The notes under the pieces are model-generated. The model worked only from the letters and a program-made list of their open reading frames with translations, was not told the DNA's origin and did not search any database. A DNA stretch of 64,000 nucleotides, taken from contig SSNU01000119.1 in assembly GCA_012064415.1 (NCBI GenBank), forward strand, positions 372,001-436,000, written 5' to 3'. A program made the translations under genes and the position numbers. Shown here piece by piece: positions 26,001 to 41,000 of the stretch (within the stretch, counting starts at the first letter, position 1; every line of letters starts with the position of its first letter). Source of the stretch: Gyrodactylus bullatarudis. Lineage: Eukaryota > Platyhelminthes > Monogenea > Gyrodactylidea > Gyrodactylidae.

Positions 26001-29000
26001 CGTAATAATTATGGCCGATTACGCCCTATTTTGATCTGGATACCGATTTCTAAAGCCTTTATTAATTATTCCTAATAGAGTCTATATTTTCACAATTGAC
26101 TTACGGTATTTTTATTCTAGGCTAACCATCTTATTCAATTAGAATTCAATTAGAGAGGGGAGAATTTTCCCAAAGTAAACTGAATTAAACTGAATTAGAT
26201 TGGTAATTTAAAATTGATCAAATTACTCAATTTTCGCTGGAAATTAGATACACTATTCACTGACTACTGTTAACACATGGTTCATTCCAAGAATAACAAA
26301 AGGAAAATTAGAGATTAACAAGTTTGCCCTTGTTTCATTTAAATAAAAATTATAAAGCCAGACTTGAAATGAAGATGAGAATTTACTACTTATACAAGAA
26401 AATTTATTTTTTGAATAAGCACAAAGTAGAAATTACATTGTTTTTAGACATTAACCAGTGACCACACTTAGCTAGTAGGTTTAATTTATTTTTTGAATTT
26501 CATGATTAAGAAAAATCCTATCTGGCCAAATTAGGTAGTTTTTCAATGACAGATCTAAAATATTTGATTGATTTCTAAGCGTTATTTAGTATTGAAGCAT
26601 ATGTCGAAAATGCTTTATTAATCATTATCTCATTCAGTTTTAAGAATCCAGAATTTTTTTCAAATCGCCGCTCAATTTACAATGAATTTTTAGTACGCAA
26701 TCACTAAAATCCGAAATATCTTGGCTATTAGATGGATTTCTCAAGTTTTATTTTCAAAATAGTAGTCTTATCATCAAGCTCATATCAATTATCTTCACTT
26801 TAATCCTTACAATCCTTTAAAAAATCAAGACTAAAAATTTCATTTGCCTTATCGGAAACCATTCACTCGGGTTTCTTTGGTTTGGAACCTGTCTGGGTTA
26901 TCATTTCCACAATTAAATTTAGAGTATGACATGATAATTGAGCCGATTTTGATTTTGAGTACAGACCAATAATACAATACTAGACAATGAAGTACTCTAA
27001 AAGGAATTTTCCTTTAATTACCAATTCCATAGATGAATTGATTGATGGGTTAATTCCGATACCCATTCTCAAATTCAATTGAATACCTGTACAAAAACTG
27101 CTTATAAAACAGAGATTTTATATTTTTTGTTCCTAGACTCATAAGGAAGGCTAGATTTTGTTCTCAAGCAATAAAAACTTAAAGGTTGGTTTATCAGGAA
27201 TAAAATGATTCACCCCATCAAACTCTTTGATGTAGTCATCAACCTGTCTGAAGATGTCCTTCCCTTGGATAACTTCTTTGCGGATAAGGCTCTTGACCTT
27301 GGACTCGTTGAATTCAATGTCTGTCATGTCAACGTACGGAGGATCTGGCATCCAGCCAAACTAGCAAAATTTTATATCATTAATAGAACTAGAGTGAAAA
27401 AAAAATTTCTTGATTTCAACAGCAAAAACTGTGCCAGTTGAAGAAAAAAAATTACAAATAGGAAAACAGATGAGAACAGAGTAAAAGAAGTTTTCAAGCA
27501 AGTTTAATTCTTTTTGTCTAAATTCGATTAGCTAAGAAGTTATTAGAAATTCTCACCTGGGCCTTCAGATAAGGATGGTAGATGATGTAACCATTTGTAT
27601 TTATACAGAACGTATAGCCAGTATGTCCGAATTCCTTCATGGGGTGAAGAGAGAACATTTCCTCGACTGTCATATCTGTACCGATCAACCCGAGGTATTC
27701 GAGATTAGAATCCTAGAAGAAAATCATTTATTATTCGTATGTGAATTGATCTTTTTACAAACACCTTTAGGCAGTTTCACATGATTAACTTCTTCCTATT
27801 ACTAAAATTTGATACCCTCATTTATGAATTTGATTGTTGATTTCTAAACTGATTTTAGTGATAAACTTTATAAGAAAACTCGAATTGGTTAAATATTTTT
27901 TGGAGTCCTACTCATGTTGCCCAATTTTACGATTTGAAGAAAAATTTTCTATAAAAAAATTATTCATGAAAAATATGGGCCTTTTTCAAATTTTGATTTG
28001 CCGCCAAAATCCCATTTTTTCGAACTTTGAACTCAAAATTTTCATTAATTTGAAAGTGGGACTTTGATCAAAAGATTTAGGATAAGAATTAGACAAGAAA
28101 GCCGAAAATCGCTGATAAACTTTCAAAAGATCAACCATTTTCGAGGGATTTCGATTTATTCAAGTAGGGAAAATGATCAAAAAATCGAGATTCATCTCCC
28201 AAACGATAATAAGGTTATGCATTAGAACAGATTAAGCATATTTGATATGGATTTTTTTTCTTCAAATTGTAAAAGTGGGCATCATGGGTAGGATTCCAAA
28301 AAATCTTTTACAAATTCGAGTTTTTGATGAAAGTTTTTCGTAAAAATCATAGATCCCCAAAATCATATCAATTAGCTTTATTTCTCGGGATCTTTTCGCA
28401 TTTAAATAATTAATTTGACACCTTCCTTTGGCTCATTTTGATGCTCAGACTCCTATCAAACTTTTAATTGGAGTAGAGTCTGTGAAATATATACCTCATC
28501 ACTAGGGTCCGCAGAAATGCTAATTTTACTATTTTTGATATTTTGTTCAGAATTTTCTGAAACGCATAAAAATTCATGTTAGACTTCCTCAAAATGTTTA
28601 GTTCAAAAGATAATTTTGCTATTTTTTGCCAAGTGCTATGTTTTTTTAGTTGATATGCTATTTTTTGCTAATTCTCAAGCCCCTCAGTTTCAAAGAAAGA
28701 TAAGATAAACAGCTAATAATACTTTTTTCATCCTCACTATTATCATCAAAAGTTTCTGATTGGTTAAATTGATTAATTGTTGAATTGATATTTTATGTGT
28801 TTTGTCTTCATTATCAGTTTTTAATTCAACTTGAAACATGGTGATACCTGGTAGCATTAAAAATGTTCTCTCAAATTTTCAAAACATTTTCACAATTGAT
28901 ACAAGTCAGGAAGATTACTTATATTGTATAATATGTGATTCCTCATTCAAAGCAAATAAAAAGGATAATCTGACAAAGCATTTGTCGAGCACAAAGCATC

Positions 29001-32000
29001 AACTATCAGCAGAACGTACAGCCAAAAACAATAAATTGAATTTCACTAAGAATAATGACTCTCAAATTATTGCCAGAGGATTTTTGAAATCAGGAATTCC
29101 ACTAAACAAATTAGATCACCCTGCCATAAAGGAAATGTTTACTAAGCTTGGTCATCAACAGATTTCAAGTGCTACTGGAAGATCCCATCTCAATGAATTT
29201 TATAATGAGGAATTATTGAAAATCAAAAGTATTTTAATAGATAAACCTATTTTTCTTATCGTCGAGGAGAGTAGAATTAACGGAAGACCTACGTTTGCTG
29301 TCCTAATAGGAAATTTAGAAGATCCAACCAAAACTTATGTTTGTGAAGTTATCGAAGTCAAAGATAAACTCAACTATGAGTTCATATGCAATCAAATCTC
29401 GAATATACTGTATGAATTCAGTGTCAAGCCAGAAAATTTTTATTTACTGCTATCTGATGCGGCTTCTTATATGATGAAAGCCAAAATTAGTCTCAAAGAT
29501 ACCTATATCAATTTATTTCACGTAACTTGTTTCGCTCACTTGTTACATAACTGCGCCATGATTATCAAAGAATCAAATGTTATTGTCGATAGATTAATAT
29601 CTTCTGTGAAAGCAGCAACAATAAAAAATCTTTCAAGAAGAGATAAGTTTTACGAAATTGGTTTCCCTCCAGCTCCAATCGTTACAAGATGGGGAACTTG
29701 GCTCGAAGCTGTTGAATACTATTATGAGAAACTACCTGATGTTAGGAAAATTTTTGAAGAAGAGAAAGAAGATGGAATTTTGATGAAAAATGTGAAAGAA
29801 ATTTTACGTGAAGAAACCCTTATTGAAAACTTGATCCTGATTCCATCAAAAAATTAATCAAGATACTTGAAAGCCCAAAAACAAGTCTTAAAGAAGCTAT
29901 TAATTTGTTGAACGACTTTAATCCAGAGAATGATCCATGTGAATTTAAAAACTATATCAATAAGAGGTTAATGGAAAATGATGCTGAAAAAATCATCAAA
30001 ATGGATAACAAAAGTTTCAGCCCTAAAATTTATAATTTATTGATGAGTACCAATCCAACTTCCACGCAAGTAGAAAGATCTTTCTCTCAAATGAAATGTA
30101 TTTTTTTACCAAGAATAAACCTTTCAAAGAAGAAATTTATAAGAAATACTTAATTTTTTATGCGAATACTGAAGAAAAATTTTCCATTTAAAGTAAAACA
30201 ATTTAATAAATCTTATTTTATTAACATTGCTATTTATTGCTATTTTTATTAATTTAAAGTGCTAATTTTAAATAAAAATTGCTATTTTTTTCTCTAAATT
30301 TTGCTATTTTGTTGCGGACCCTACTCATCACTAAAATATATACGCTCGTTTTCTCCTCATGAGTTTAGTAACCAAAAACGATATTCTCAATGGAGTTCAA
30401 CAATAGCTTTTCAATCAGGAATATTTCAGATTGAAAAAAAGCGAAAAACGTGAGCATGAAGATAGACTTTTATTGTAGAGAAGAATGATTGAGTTTCTAT
30501 GACTTGATAGATCTCCAAGGATCAAAGAGAGGCTTCCATTCATATTTTTCCCCTCAAACATGGCTATAACATCAATATATTACAAAGAAGAGTAGAACAA
30601 GAGATTTCTTTCAATTTTATCCCAGTAAAATGGTCAAATAAAACTACATTTGAGATGAACTTTAGTGGTCAAAATTTGGGTCATCTGGCTTTCTGCTAAA
30701 TTATAAAGCTATTCACGATGAATTTGGGAATTCATGATTTTTACAAAAATCTCATTTTTTCATCAAGGTATCGAAATTTTTGAAAGATTTTTCGGTAACT
30801 GATTCAAGATGTACACTTTTACTGATTTGAGAAAAAAAAATTTGAAAAAAAGTTTTTTTTGGAAAATTTTAGAGACATTTCAAAATTCGAGATGGCAAGA
30901 TTTCTTAAATTTTTTAAACTTTGAGTTGAAAATTTTTGTTTATTTCAAAACGTTATTTTTCTGGATCAACATTAGACAAAGAAAATATTTACTCTTTTTC
31001 ATTTTTTTTGAAAAAAACCCGTAATTTTGAAATGATCTCGGGATCATCCTAGTTTAGTTCAATTTTGAACCAGTTACCAAAAAATCTTTTGACACCTTGA
31101 TGAAAAAATGAGATTCAAATTCATCTAGAATAGCTGTAATAACTCTCATTTTCAGATGTATAGAAAGGAAAAATCTGAAAATCGATTAAATTAATTATGT
31201 TTATAATAGCTAACTTATGCATAAAGATAAAGTTTACATTTAGTATATTCTTATTTTTAATTCCTCATATTTTGTCTATTGCGAAGCTTCAGTTAGGATT
31301 ATTCTCTTGGTCAATAGGAATCATTCTTGTTCATCTTTACCTTTATATAATGAAATTACAACAAAGAAATTCTCTCTAAAAGCTACTTATAAAGTCAAAA
31401 GACTTTAGAATATACAATTTAGATGGGGTTTCAACAAAACAGATAAATAAATTCACACGACCTATTCAGAATACTAAGAAAAATGCCTTTGCAAACTCTT
31501 TACTTTGTATTTTTTCATTCTTTTTAATTTTGAGTACGAGTGGATTTTTTATAATCAATGAGGAAACTTCCCTCATTGTATACTCTGATGACTAAAACCA
31601 TCAATGTGTACACAGAACAAGATTTTTACAATAAAGTTATTTTTAGTACATAATAATATTAGGCCATATTTCAAATCAAAAACTCTTAAAGTATGCCCCG
31701 TTTTTCACCGATACTATTGAAGGAAAACTTTGGCGTAAGAGAATCCATTAAAGGAATCCATTTATTAGGTCATATTTTTGAGGCCCTAGTAATCACACAA
31801 AATCTGTGAAGACACTGTAGAAGAGTTATTTTAATCTGTGGACCAAAATTCTATACTAGTTGTATTTTTCATGCCCAAAAAAAGATGACGACTCTTAAAT
31901 GTTTTTCCAATGAATTATCGATCATGATCATATATATTTGTTTTTCTTTCTTTTCTTAACATGTGAACGTTTGCCTAACACCATCAAGAGACAATTCCCT

Positions 32001-35000
32001 CACAGAATGGAAATACACTTGTATCTTTCTTCTTACGCATTACTTGAGTTTTTCATGTTCCCCAGTTGTTATGAATACTTATGAAGATAATGGAGGGGAG
32101 TTACGCTATCATTATCATATTATTCACATTGTATAAATATATAGTTTTGAGACTATGGATTGAATTTTTGAATACAGCTGATAAATTTTCAGACTGCTTC
32201 TCACTGTCTCCTATAATCAATGTTTTTATCACGAATATAGTTCATATTCTAATTTTATTAGATTGGTCATTGACTCATTATTCAGAATTTGGCCATGTCA
32301 CTGTCCATCTTCTTGGCTTCCCCTATTGAATCAAGACCAGTCTATTGTTCCTCTGCAACTCTTACGACTAATCTATAGAACATTTGCCCCCTCTTGTTTT
32401 GAAGTAATTTTTCTGAATGACAAAGAGACCAAGGGTGAGTTTTCATGTCATCGATGTTAAAAAGACCAACACTAAATGAAAGAAACTCAACCCCACGAAT
32501 CATAGAAGAAGTTTATTTCTAAATCTACTGATAAATAATAATAATAGTTGAATACGCGTTGAAAAGCACCAGTTTAGATTTTGAACATTTTATAATCATC
32601 ATAATATGGATAGATATAGTATTGAAAAGATAATCTCCAATAATTTTGGATCATAATGTTTTTCATTACATGATGTAAATAGGAAGTAATTAATTACACA
32701 TACAATAACTATATATATATACATCTGCTGATCAAATTGAACTGTATAAAGTATATTATATATTTATAATTTAACTTGAATTTGTTCCATATCACAGACT
32801 GAACTACTACAGTATTGTATTCAGTTTTATTCAAAAAAACATGACAGTTTTGAGTGGTCTAACACACACTGATACTGATGTTGTGAAAGATGATCCTCTT
32901 GTATTTACGCATAATTATTATTCACTATCCTTAACCCAATCAGGTCTCAGTGGGTCATGTAACTTTCTCAAGAAGTAATTCTAGTTTCTAAAGAAACTGA
33001 GAATAGTCTCATCTATTGAAAAGTTATGAAAATTTAAAGGTGATAAGTTTCAAGAAAATATAATAAACCTTTTATATTGTGAAAATTCACACACACACAC
33101 ACAAATCAACGAAGCAAACTTTTGATCGAGAAACCATACCCCTAGAATTCAAAAATTTGATCAGTGAAATCAGACTGAGTAATCTTGAATAATCAAACCT
33201 GAATAATTGTTTTTATAATTTAAACATTATTCAGTGTTTGTGAAAAGAGAAATAAAAGCTTTTTCCAATTAAACTGATAAAAGACAGGTTCGTTTAGGTT
33301 ATCTTTAGAGAAGTAAGCTTATTTTTGGCCAATAAAAATTCTGACTGTAACAATTCGATAAGGAATGTGATAAAAAGATCCAAATGTGATTCCAGAATGA
33401 ATAGACTTACACTCTTGTTGTAAACTGGCATTGTTACTGTTGTCATGAGTCCTCCACCCTAAAGGGAAAGTTGACAATTATTCAACAATGCAAATGTTTC
33501 CCATCAGGGGAACCTACCAATGAATCTAGGTAGATATCGTGCCATGACATTAGAATGGCTCCATCAAGATTTCTACTCGTGAACTGGCTGACCTCCTGAA
33601 ATGCATTTAGAGTGTTGACTTATTACTATGTATTATTGTGTACACCAGAGTGTCTTGATAAGGTATATATTATCTTGTCTTTCAACAAGATTAATCAACA
33701 AATTCAATGTTATAGCAACCAAAAGTCTAGAAAGTCTTTTAGGGAAATTGTCAAGAGTTTTGCTTACTATTTGTTGCAATTACGATTACATTACAAAGTT
33801 TAACCATTAGATTTGATGAGACAGAGGGGGCGGTTTAGGAATATTTTTAACTCGCCAAAGTCTTCAAGATGAACTTGAATCTATACTTTGAAAGGCACAG
33901 ATATTATTTTTAGTACATAATAATATTAGGTCATATTTCAAATCAAAAAATATGCCCCGTTTTTCACCGATACTATTTGCGGGTGATGACAGCACAGATT
34001 TGTGGGGGAAGGAGAAATTCTTCATCAATCACTTTAAACTAAACCTGTGTGTTCAGAAAAATTACTCTTATAATCTTCAATTTTTCACTTTTCTCTTCAC
34101 TGTTGCCATTTATTGAAGAGTTTTGGTGTTTTTTCAGCTCACATTATATTCTTATATTTTTCAACTTTTACTATACTTCTTTCAAAATTTGTAAAATATT
34201 ATTTTCAATGAATTTAAAACTTTTATCATTATTTATGATGAACCATAAAGAAATGTACATTTGGTGAATAAAACTTTTTCTTCTATAACTACAAATATTA
34301 CTAATGGTTCGAGAAAATTAAAAACTTTTTTTAACCGATCAAAATTGTTATATTTATTCATGAAAAATAAGAGATATTTCATATTTAAAAATTGAAAAAG
34401 AAACAATTTAAATAGGATTGCAGCATTTTTGTAAAATATAATGGGAATTCAAGTTAAAATTATGATAATGCAATATTTAAAAAACGTTTTTAATTCGAAA
34501 AATTTCCCATTTTTGTTCATCTTATTAACCAAAATACTAAAAGGTATTTTGAATCGAAATTTGGTGAAGACTAAATTTATCATAACAATGGGCGATCTGA
34601 GTAATTTTGCAAAATTTCGTCCAAGTCTGTAAACTATCAACTTTAATGAATTTTTAAATCGTAACATTTTTCAAGTCTATTACCATTTATGATACGCTTT
34701 GAGAAATTTACAACTTTAAGGGGATTTTCAGATGTGTAACTGCAAGTCTTTTAAATGCTTCTGTCGTACTTAATGCGTGTTATTGTATTTTCCAATGGAG
34801 AATAAATTGATCTTAAAGAGCCAAGGCTAGACAAAGAAAGAGGAAAGAGAGGATATTTCAATTTCATTTTACTCCTCTCTAACATTGGGACAAATCGAAA
34901 AACTCATTTCCTGGAAGAATCTCTCACATCATATATAGCAATGCATTCAAATAGGACATCCATTTATTGTCCTAATAAAGCTCATTAGTGTCCATGTAGT

Positions 35001-38000
35001 TGGATAGCAATGTTAAAGTTTCCCGCCCAGTTCAATAGACGCAGATAGACAAATTTTTGAGTTTGAAAGATCTCTTTGTTTTTACTCAAATCCCAAAATT
35101 GAAAAACAATCAAATACTGAAGAAGAACGATGAAAATTCATGTTACTTGACTAAATACCCCCGAGACTTGTCCTGACCTAACCCCTTTTTTCGAATAAAC
35201 GCAAAATATTCCAACAAAAATAAATATTAAAACATGAGGATTTTTGAGATTTCGTATTTTGACCCACTTGAAGGCTTGAGTGAATTCACAATTTTTTGCT
35301 ATAAAAACTACTTTTCGATTCCAAATTTGATTGGTCAATCGGTGTATAATTAAATTTTTGGTAGCAGTTCGTTTCAGGTTCAGCGAAAAAAAATCAGATA
35401 AATATTCTCCATTGAGTAGACTGAACCTTAACCGAACCATAGACTAAGTATAATGTGGATATATAGGCAGTTTTATACTGAATAATAGGCTCGAATAGAC
35501 CCTACACCATGATCCCGTACTTTTAAAAATTCAAATGAATCTGATTGGTTACCCACAATATGAGTACTAGGCCCAATTTTTCGCTAAACTGCTACCAAAT
35601 TTTTTGTTCCGATGTTTTGAATTTTTGTGATTTCGCAGATCTAAATTAGACAAAAATTTTGTTAAGAATTTCGTAGAAGAGTCTGATGAGAACCGATGAA
35701 ATAAAGGCTTCATTATATTCGAAGAATTTCGGCAATATTCTGTATAATTTTTAAAACTTTGAAATTGATTAAAATAATTGAAATGCAAATCGAAATGATA
35801 CAACTAATAAAATTAATAAAAATATTGATATAGACATTTCTCAGATAGTATTTTCTGAGTTCATTACTCACTTCAATTATGTTGGAAGTGGCCCCGATTG
35901 CCGGAATATGATTATGATGTGAGTTTAGGCTGCACTTTAGATATTTCACGTCACTCTCCGATAATTCTGCGTCGCCAAAAGTGAATGTGAACAATTGTAT
36001 CTGAAATTAAAAACACAAGATTAATGAAAAACTTTTCATATCACTCTGATGATATAAGTGGGATATTTCACAAGTAAATATTCCTAAAGTAGATTTTATT
36101 ATTTACTTTTATCAGGTCACAAAACATGTAATACTTTATTTTAGACTCGTCAGTATTCTACAACCTGGGATTTGAATCTGGGACCTCCAATGCTCATTCC
36201 ACTCGTCCAACATTCAATTCAACTCGGATTACTTCTATAAGCTCTAGCATACCCCTAAGATTTTCTAACTAATGAATAATGCATCACCTATACTTAGAAA
36301 GATTAACTAGAAATAGTTCGATCTGGGTGCTTAGGTAATATATCCCACAGGAACGTCTTACTTGGTACGGATGGTAACATTCAGCGACATGGGCTAATTT
36401 CTAGTTGACCTTTGTAAGTATAGGTGCTGCACTATTGATATTTTGACTATGATTTTTGAGACCCTCGGGAAGAGATTTTAGAGATTTCCATAAATTAATC
36501 CTACTCTATAAAATAATGAGTAACTCTTTGTTGGCAAATCTCCAATTAGTAATCACATGCTAGGCATTGTGTTTATATTCCTACTCATTATAGAGATAAA
36601 AGAAAATTAGTCTTTTGTTTTTGAAGTTAATCCATGGTATTACAATTCACATTAGAATTGATTTTAAATTATAACTCATTTGCTATAATAACTTAATATA
36701 AGAGAAAAAAGTTGTAGAAATACAAAGAAATTAACATTATAAAAAGCTAGTTGATATGAAGATGGGAATTTATGATTTTTACAAAATTCTTAATTTTTTC
36801 ATCAAGAAATCGAATTTGATCAAGATTTTTTGGAATCTAGATCACGAGGCCCTCTTTCACGATACGGAGAAAAAAAATTAGAAAAAATCAATGTTTAAGG
36901 GAAATACGGCAAATTTGAAATCTTAAAGTAGCGCCAAGTTCCCATTTTTTGAACTTTGAGTTGAAAATTTTGTTGATTTCAATATGAGTAAGTGATCAAA
37001 AATTGAGTTTTAAGATCACAATAAGACAAAAAAATCGATGATCATCATAAAATGTTGATAAATTCGTCTTGAAATAACGAATTTCATCGACTTTCAAGCA
37101 GGGAAAATGATCAAAAAATCAAAATTCAATTTCGTCACGGTTATGGGGTGATTCTTAAAACCAGATTCAGCATATTTAATTTCTTTGACTAATTGTGATC
37201 CTAAGAATCAACTTTTGATCACTCTCTCACATTAAAATCAACAAAAACTTTTAACTCAAAGTTCAAAAAAATTGGATTTTGGCGCTACTTCAAGATTTCA
37301 AATTTGCCGTCGTTTCCTTAAAAACTGATTATTTTCTAATTATTTTTCTCCATGTCGTGAAAGAGGGCCTCGTGATCTAGATTCATATTATTATTTTGAT
37401 AATCGTATTTGATTTTAATTTAAAACAATCGACTTGAACTTAACTTTGTAATACCTAGAAATCCAAGAGAATTCAAGAATTATTACTTATTTCATTTATA
37501 AAAATGACAGAAGAGGAATATTTGACAAATCAAATCTTGTCATCTCGATTTGACGCTTTCATTCCGACTTGAATTACCATTTAAAGATGCCCATCCTGTG
37601 TAATTACGATTCAAAAATTAGGAAGCTAAATAAAAGTTGTTATCTCTGTTGTATAGAGGAAATCCATTCAGTTTGGAGTAAAAAAATGTTATCATTTCGT
37701 TGAAATAGGGAAAATACATTTTCCCAAAAACTGTCTATTATTATTTATCAGTATTAAAATGACACATTTTTCAGATGAGAATTTCGAAAAAAAAATCAAT
37801 AGACACAAACACTCCATTACTTTGTCGAGTTTCTTTTTCGAAATCCCAAACTAACAGCAAGTTTCTCTTGTCTGACCGATATAAAACTATTTTTGGTAAA
37901 AATAAAAATTTTCGGAATTTTATTAGGCATTATAATTTTGACTAGAAATTATAAATAATGACAGATATTGCCTCCTAATAAAAATCTTATCAGAATGAAG

Positions 38001-41000
38001 TTAGGAAACAATGATTTTCACAAAAATCTTGAATTTTCCATCAAGACCATGTTCTCTACTTTTACCATTAGAAGAAATAATTTCTGGAAATAAAATTAAT
38101 TGAGATTTTTGTTAAAATCATAGATATCAACCAACTTCATAATACAAATATAAATAACTATTTAATGAATTTAAATTTCATATTCGTTCCACTTCTAAGA
38201 CTTCCATAAAGTTGGACTATAATGTGAATGAAAATTGAGTAAATACCGAATTTTTATTGTGTTGATTATACTTTCCCTAGATCAGATAAAATGCTCAATC
38301 TCTTGAATTCAGATAGTCAAAAGCATCTCTCAGCTTGTAAGATAAGTCCTGATAAGTTGTAGTTAACAAGATTTTCTACCAATTCTCTTACTGACAGGTG
38401 CCTTTTATAGATGTTTTATAAATCTGTGTTAGATAAAGTATGCAGGAAATTCAAAAGTATATGCTGGTACAATAACAGGGATTATTTCTTGTAAAAGCAA
38501 TTTTCCAAAGAGGAAATACAAGAGAGAATACACATGCCATTAGTAAAAGTAGAGAGAATACTAAATGAGTACAAGGATTAGACGTTCAGTAAATCCTGTC
38601 CGATTTCATACCTGTTTCATCTAAACTAACTTGAAGTGTGATAATTTGATGACAGTAAATTTAGCGCCTTGATAAGTAGGGTAGTCAAAATGCTATTTTT
38701 GATATCTTTCTAGAATTTTCATAAGAATGATGAAATTGGCGTTCTTAACCATCAAAGATGTTTCCTTACGAATGCTGTTTTTTTCTTTTATTTCTGGGCT
38801 AAGCCAATCAATCTCGTAATAAACTCTGAGAGTTTTTGATTGGTCCAACAGAATTTTGGGACAAAATAGTCTGTTCTACCAAACCGAATAACTTTTCAAG
38901 TTTACTTACAAGTAGTATGTAAACATAGTATGTATGCTATTAAAATGCTATTGATAAGGGATATCTACTGAGGTCTAATTTATACTACTCTCGTCTACTT
39001 AAGACCTATTCAAGTCCAACTTTGAGATGAGATAGAGGTCTTATTTGGTTAACAATGTGCCTTGTGTAGTTACCTGATTATTTTCATCCAAAAGCTTTCT
39101 TGCTGATTCATCATAGTAGACGTCACTATCAGTTAGGATTATCATAATTGGATTGCAATGCGTATTTCTCATTGGGACTGTCGAATGAAACTGTATAAAG
39201 GGAGAAAATATCTGATTTATTATATACTACATACAGTTGTTGTCTTTTTTTAGTGTCAAAAACATTAATCATACTCGTTTAATTCTATTTATATCTTGGT
39301 TCTCTTGGGTATCAGAGCTCAAATCAACATATGGACTCTTGAGTTGAATCAATCAAGAGTTTGTAGTTTTATATTACACGACTTACTTTTTTAGCAAAAT
39401 TTTCAATCCAATTAAAATGAAAATCTGTAGATTTAACACTGTATCTCATAATTTATTTTTCAATTTTACCATATGATCCAAACCCCTGATCTTGATCGTT
39501 TACTTACAAGTAGACCAACAAAGAACAAGATTTTTTGCAGCCCACTGTAATTATCAGTTTTGAAATGAATGCAAAATTTCCTTTATTGTCTATCAGGTTG
39601 GATAGCGCCTATTCTCACTAGAATCTTCAAGAGACTGTACAATCACAAGGAGTTCCATGGTCTATTTTACACATTGAGAATACATACAAGAAATATTATC
39701 CAAATGTGAATCTGTAGGAGTGTAGCAGTCAATTACAAGAAGCAAAACAAGGTGTAATATTATTATTAAGTCACCTAGTCACGCTATGAATGATTCTCTT
39801 TAATCATTGAAAATGCGATTGCATCAGATTCAAGGAAAATGCATAGACTTGTGAAAGAGAATTGGTCAGTAAAAGATTTTTTTCATCAAACAAATATCGA
39901 GAGAGCACGAAAGACTTTTCCAAAATTGATACACGCGAATCCATGCATCCTGTCACACAGGATGCATCTACCCTAAATTGAGAGTATCTTGAGAGTTGGA
40001 TATTTGTCAGGATAACCTTGAATTCGATTAATCTAACCGATTTTTCCACCTCATAGAGAGATAAACATCCGTGTACTCTATATTAGACATCTTTTTACTA
40101 AGTTTATAATAATTTTTTTCAAAATTCTAAACTTTGATTCCTTGATCAGAGGAAAATTCCCAAATGTAACTTTTAGAGAATTCCATTCTGAATCATGTAT
40201 GTGTTAGGATCATGTACACTGGGTGTAATTAATCGTTCATTTATTTCATATTCAAAGAAATTTTCGCTTGTACATTCACCCTAATGATTTGTGAGACCGT
40301 TGGCATCATCTTGTCATTTGGTGACGTTCCTTGTTTTTCACACAGAAAATCTTTTGAAAAATTTCTCTTTGTGTGAGAAAATAAGAATATATTTATAACC
40401 TTGATCGGAAATAATTAAATTGCATCCACATTTTCCCCCTTCTGTAAATTTATGTATGTAAATTTATTTATCAGATTTGGAATATCACTCATAAATTGTT
40501 TTGATTGATTGTATAGTTCCTTCCTACCTCATTGTTTTAATCAAGTCTAGAGATTATTCTTCTAATTTTTTTGTTTATATTTTTTAAACTACATCGTGAT
40601 GAATTATCGATGATTAAAGATGAAAAAAAAATGTGAATATCTTGATGTAATGTTCAGCTATGAGTGAAAAAAAAACAATTTTTCGGCCAAAACTTTTTCC
40701 CTGATTAAATTACAATTCTAAAAGGAAATAAATTTTTCATTGTGGAATAATTTTTTTCCAAATCTATGGTTTGATATCTGTAATTTAGATCCACAAAATT
40801 GACAAAGAAAAGTGACCCTATTAGAGGGAGGGCAGATTGGCGCCAAAATGACTTTTCCCAAGAGTTAGCTTAAACTTTTCAGCACATACTCACCTTGTTG
40901 AATAGTTTTACACCAAACTCGATAGCTTCGGTAAAATTGGCTATACCCTTGACGTGTATGGACTCCAGCTGGATGAATATTCTCTGGGAGAAAATTAAAT

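Noticed and set aside
33089..33103. AC-repeat as a possible regulatory element
   Set aside because: Short microsatellite with no nearby feature; ordinary.
36165..36215. Possible functional tRNA gene
   Set aside because: A-box and B-box-like motifs are present but too close together, and no acceptor stem or anticodon arm can be formed. A SINE is more likely.
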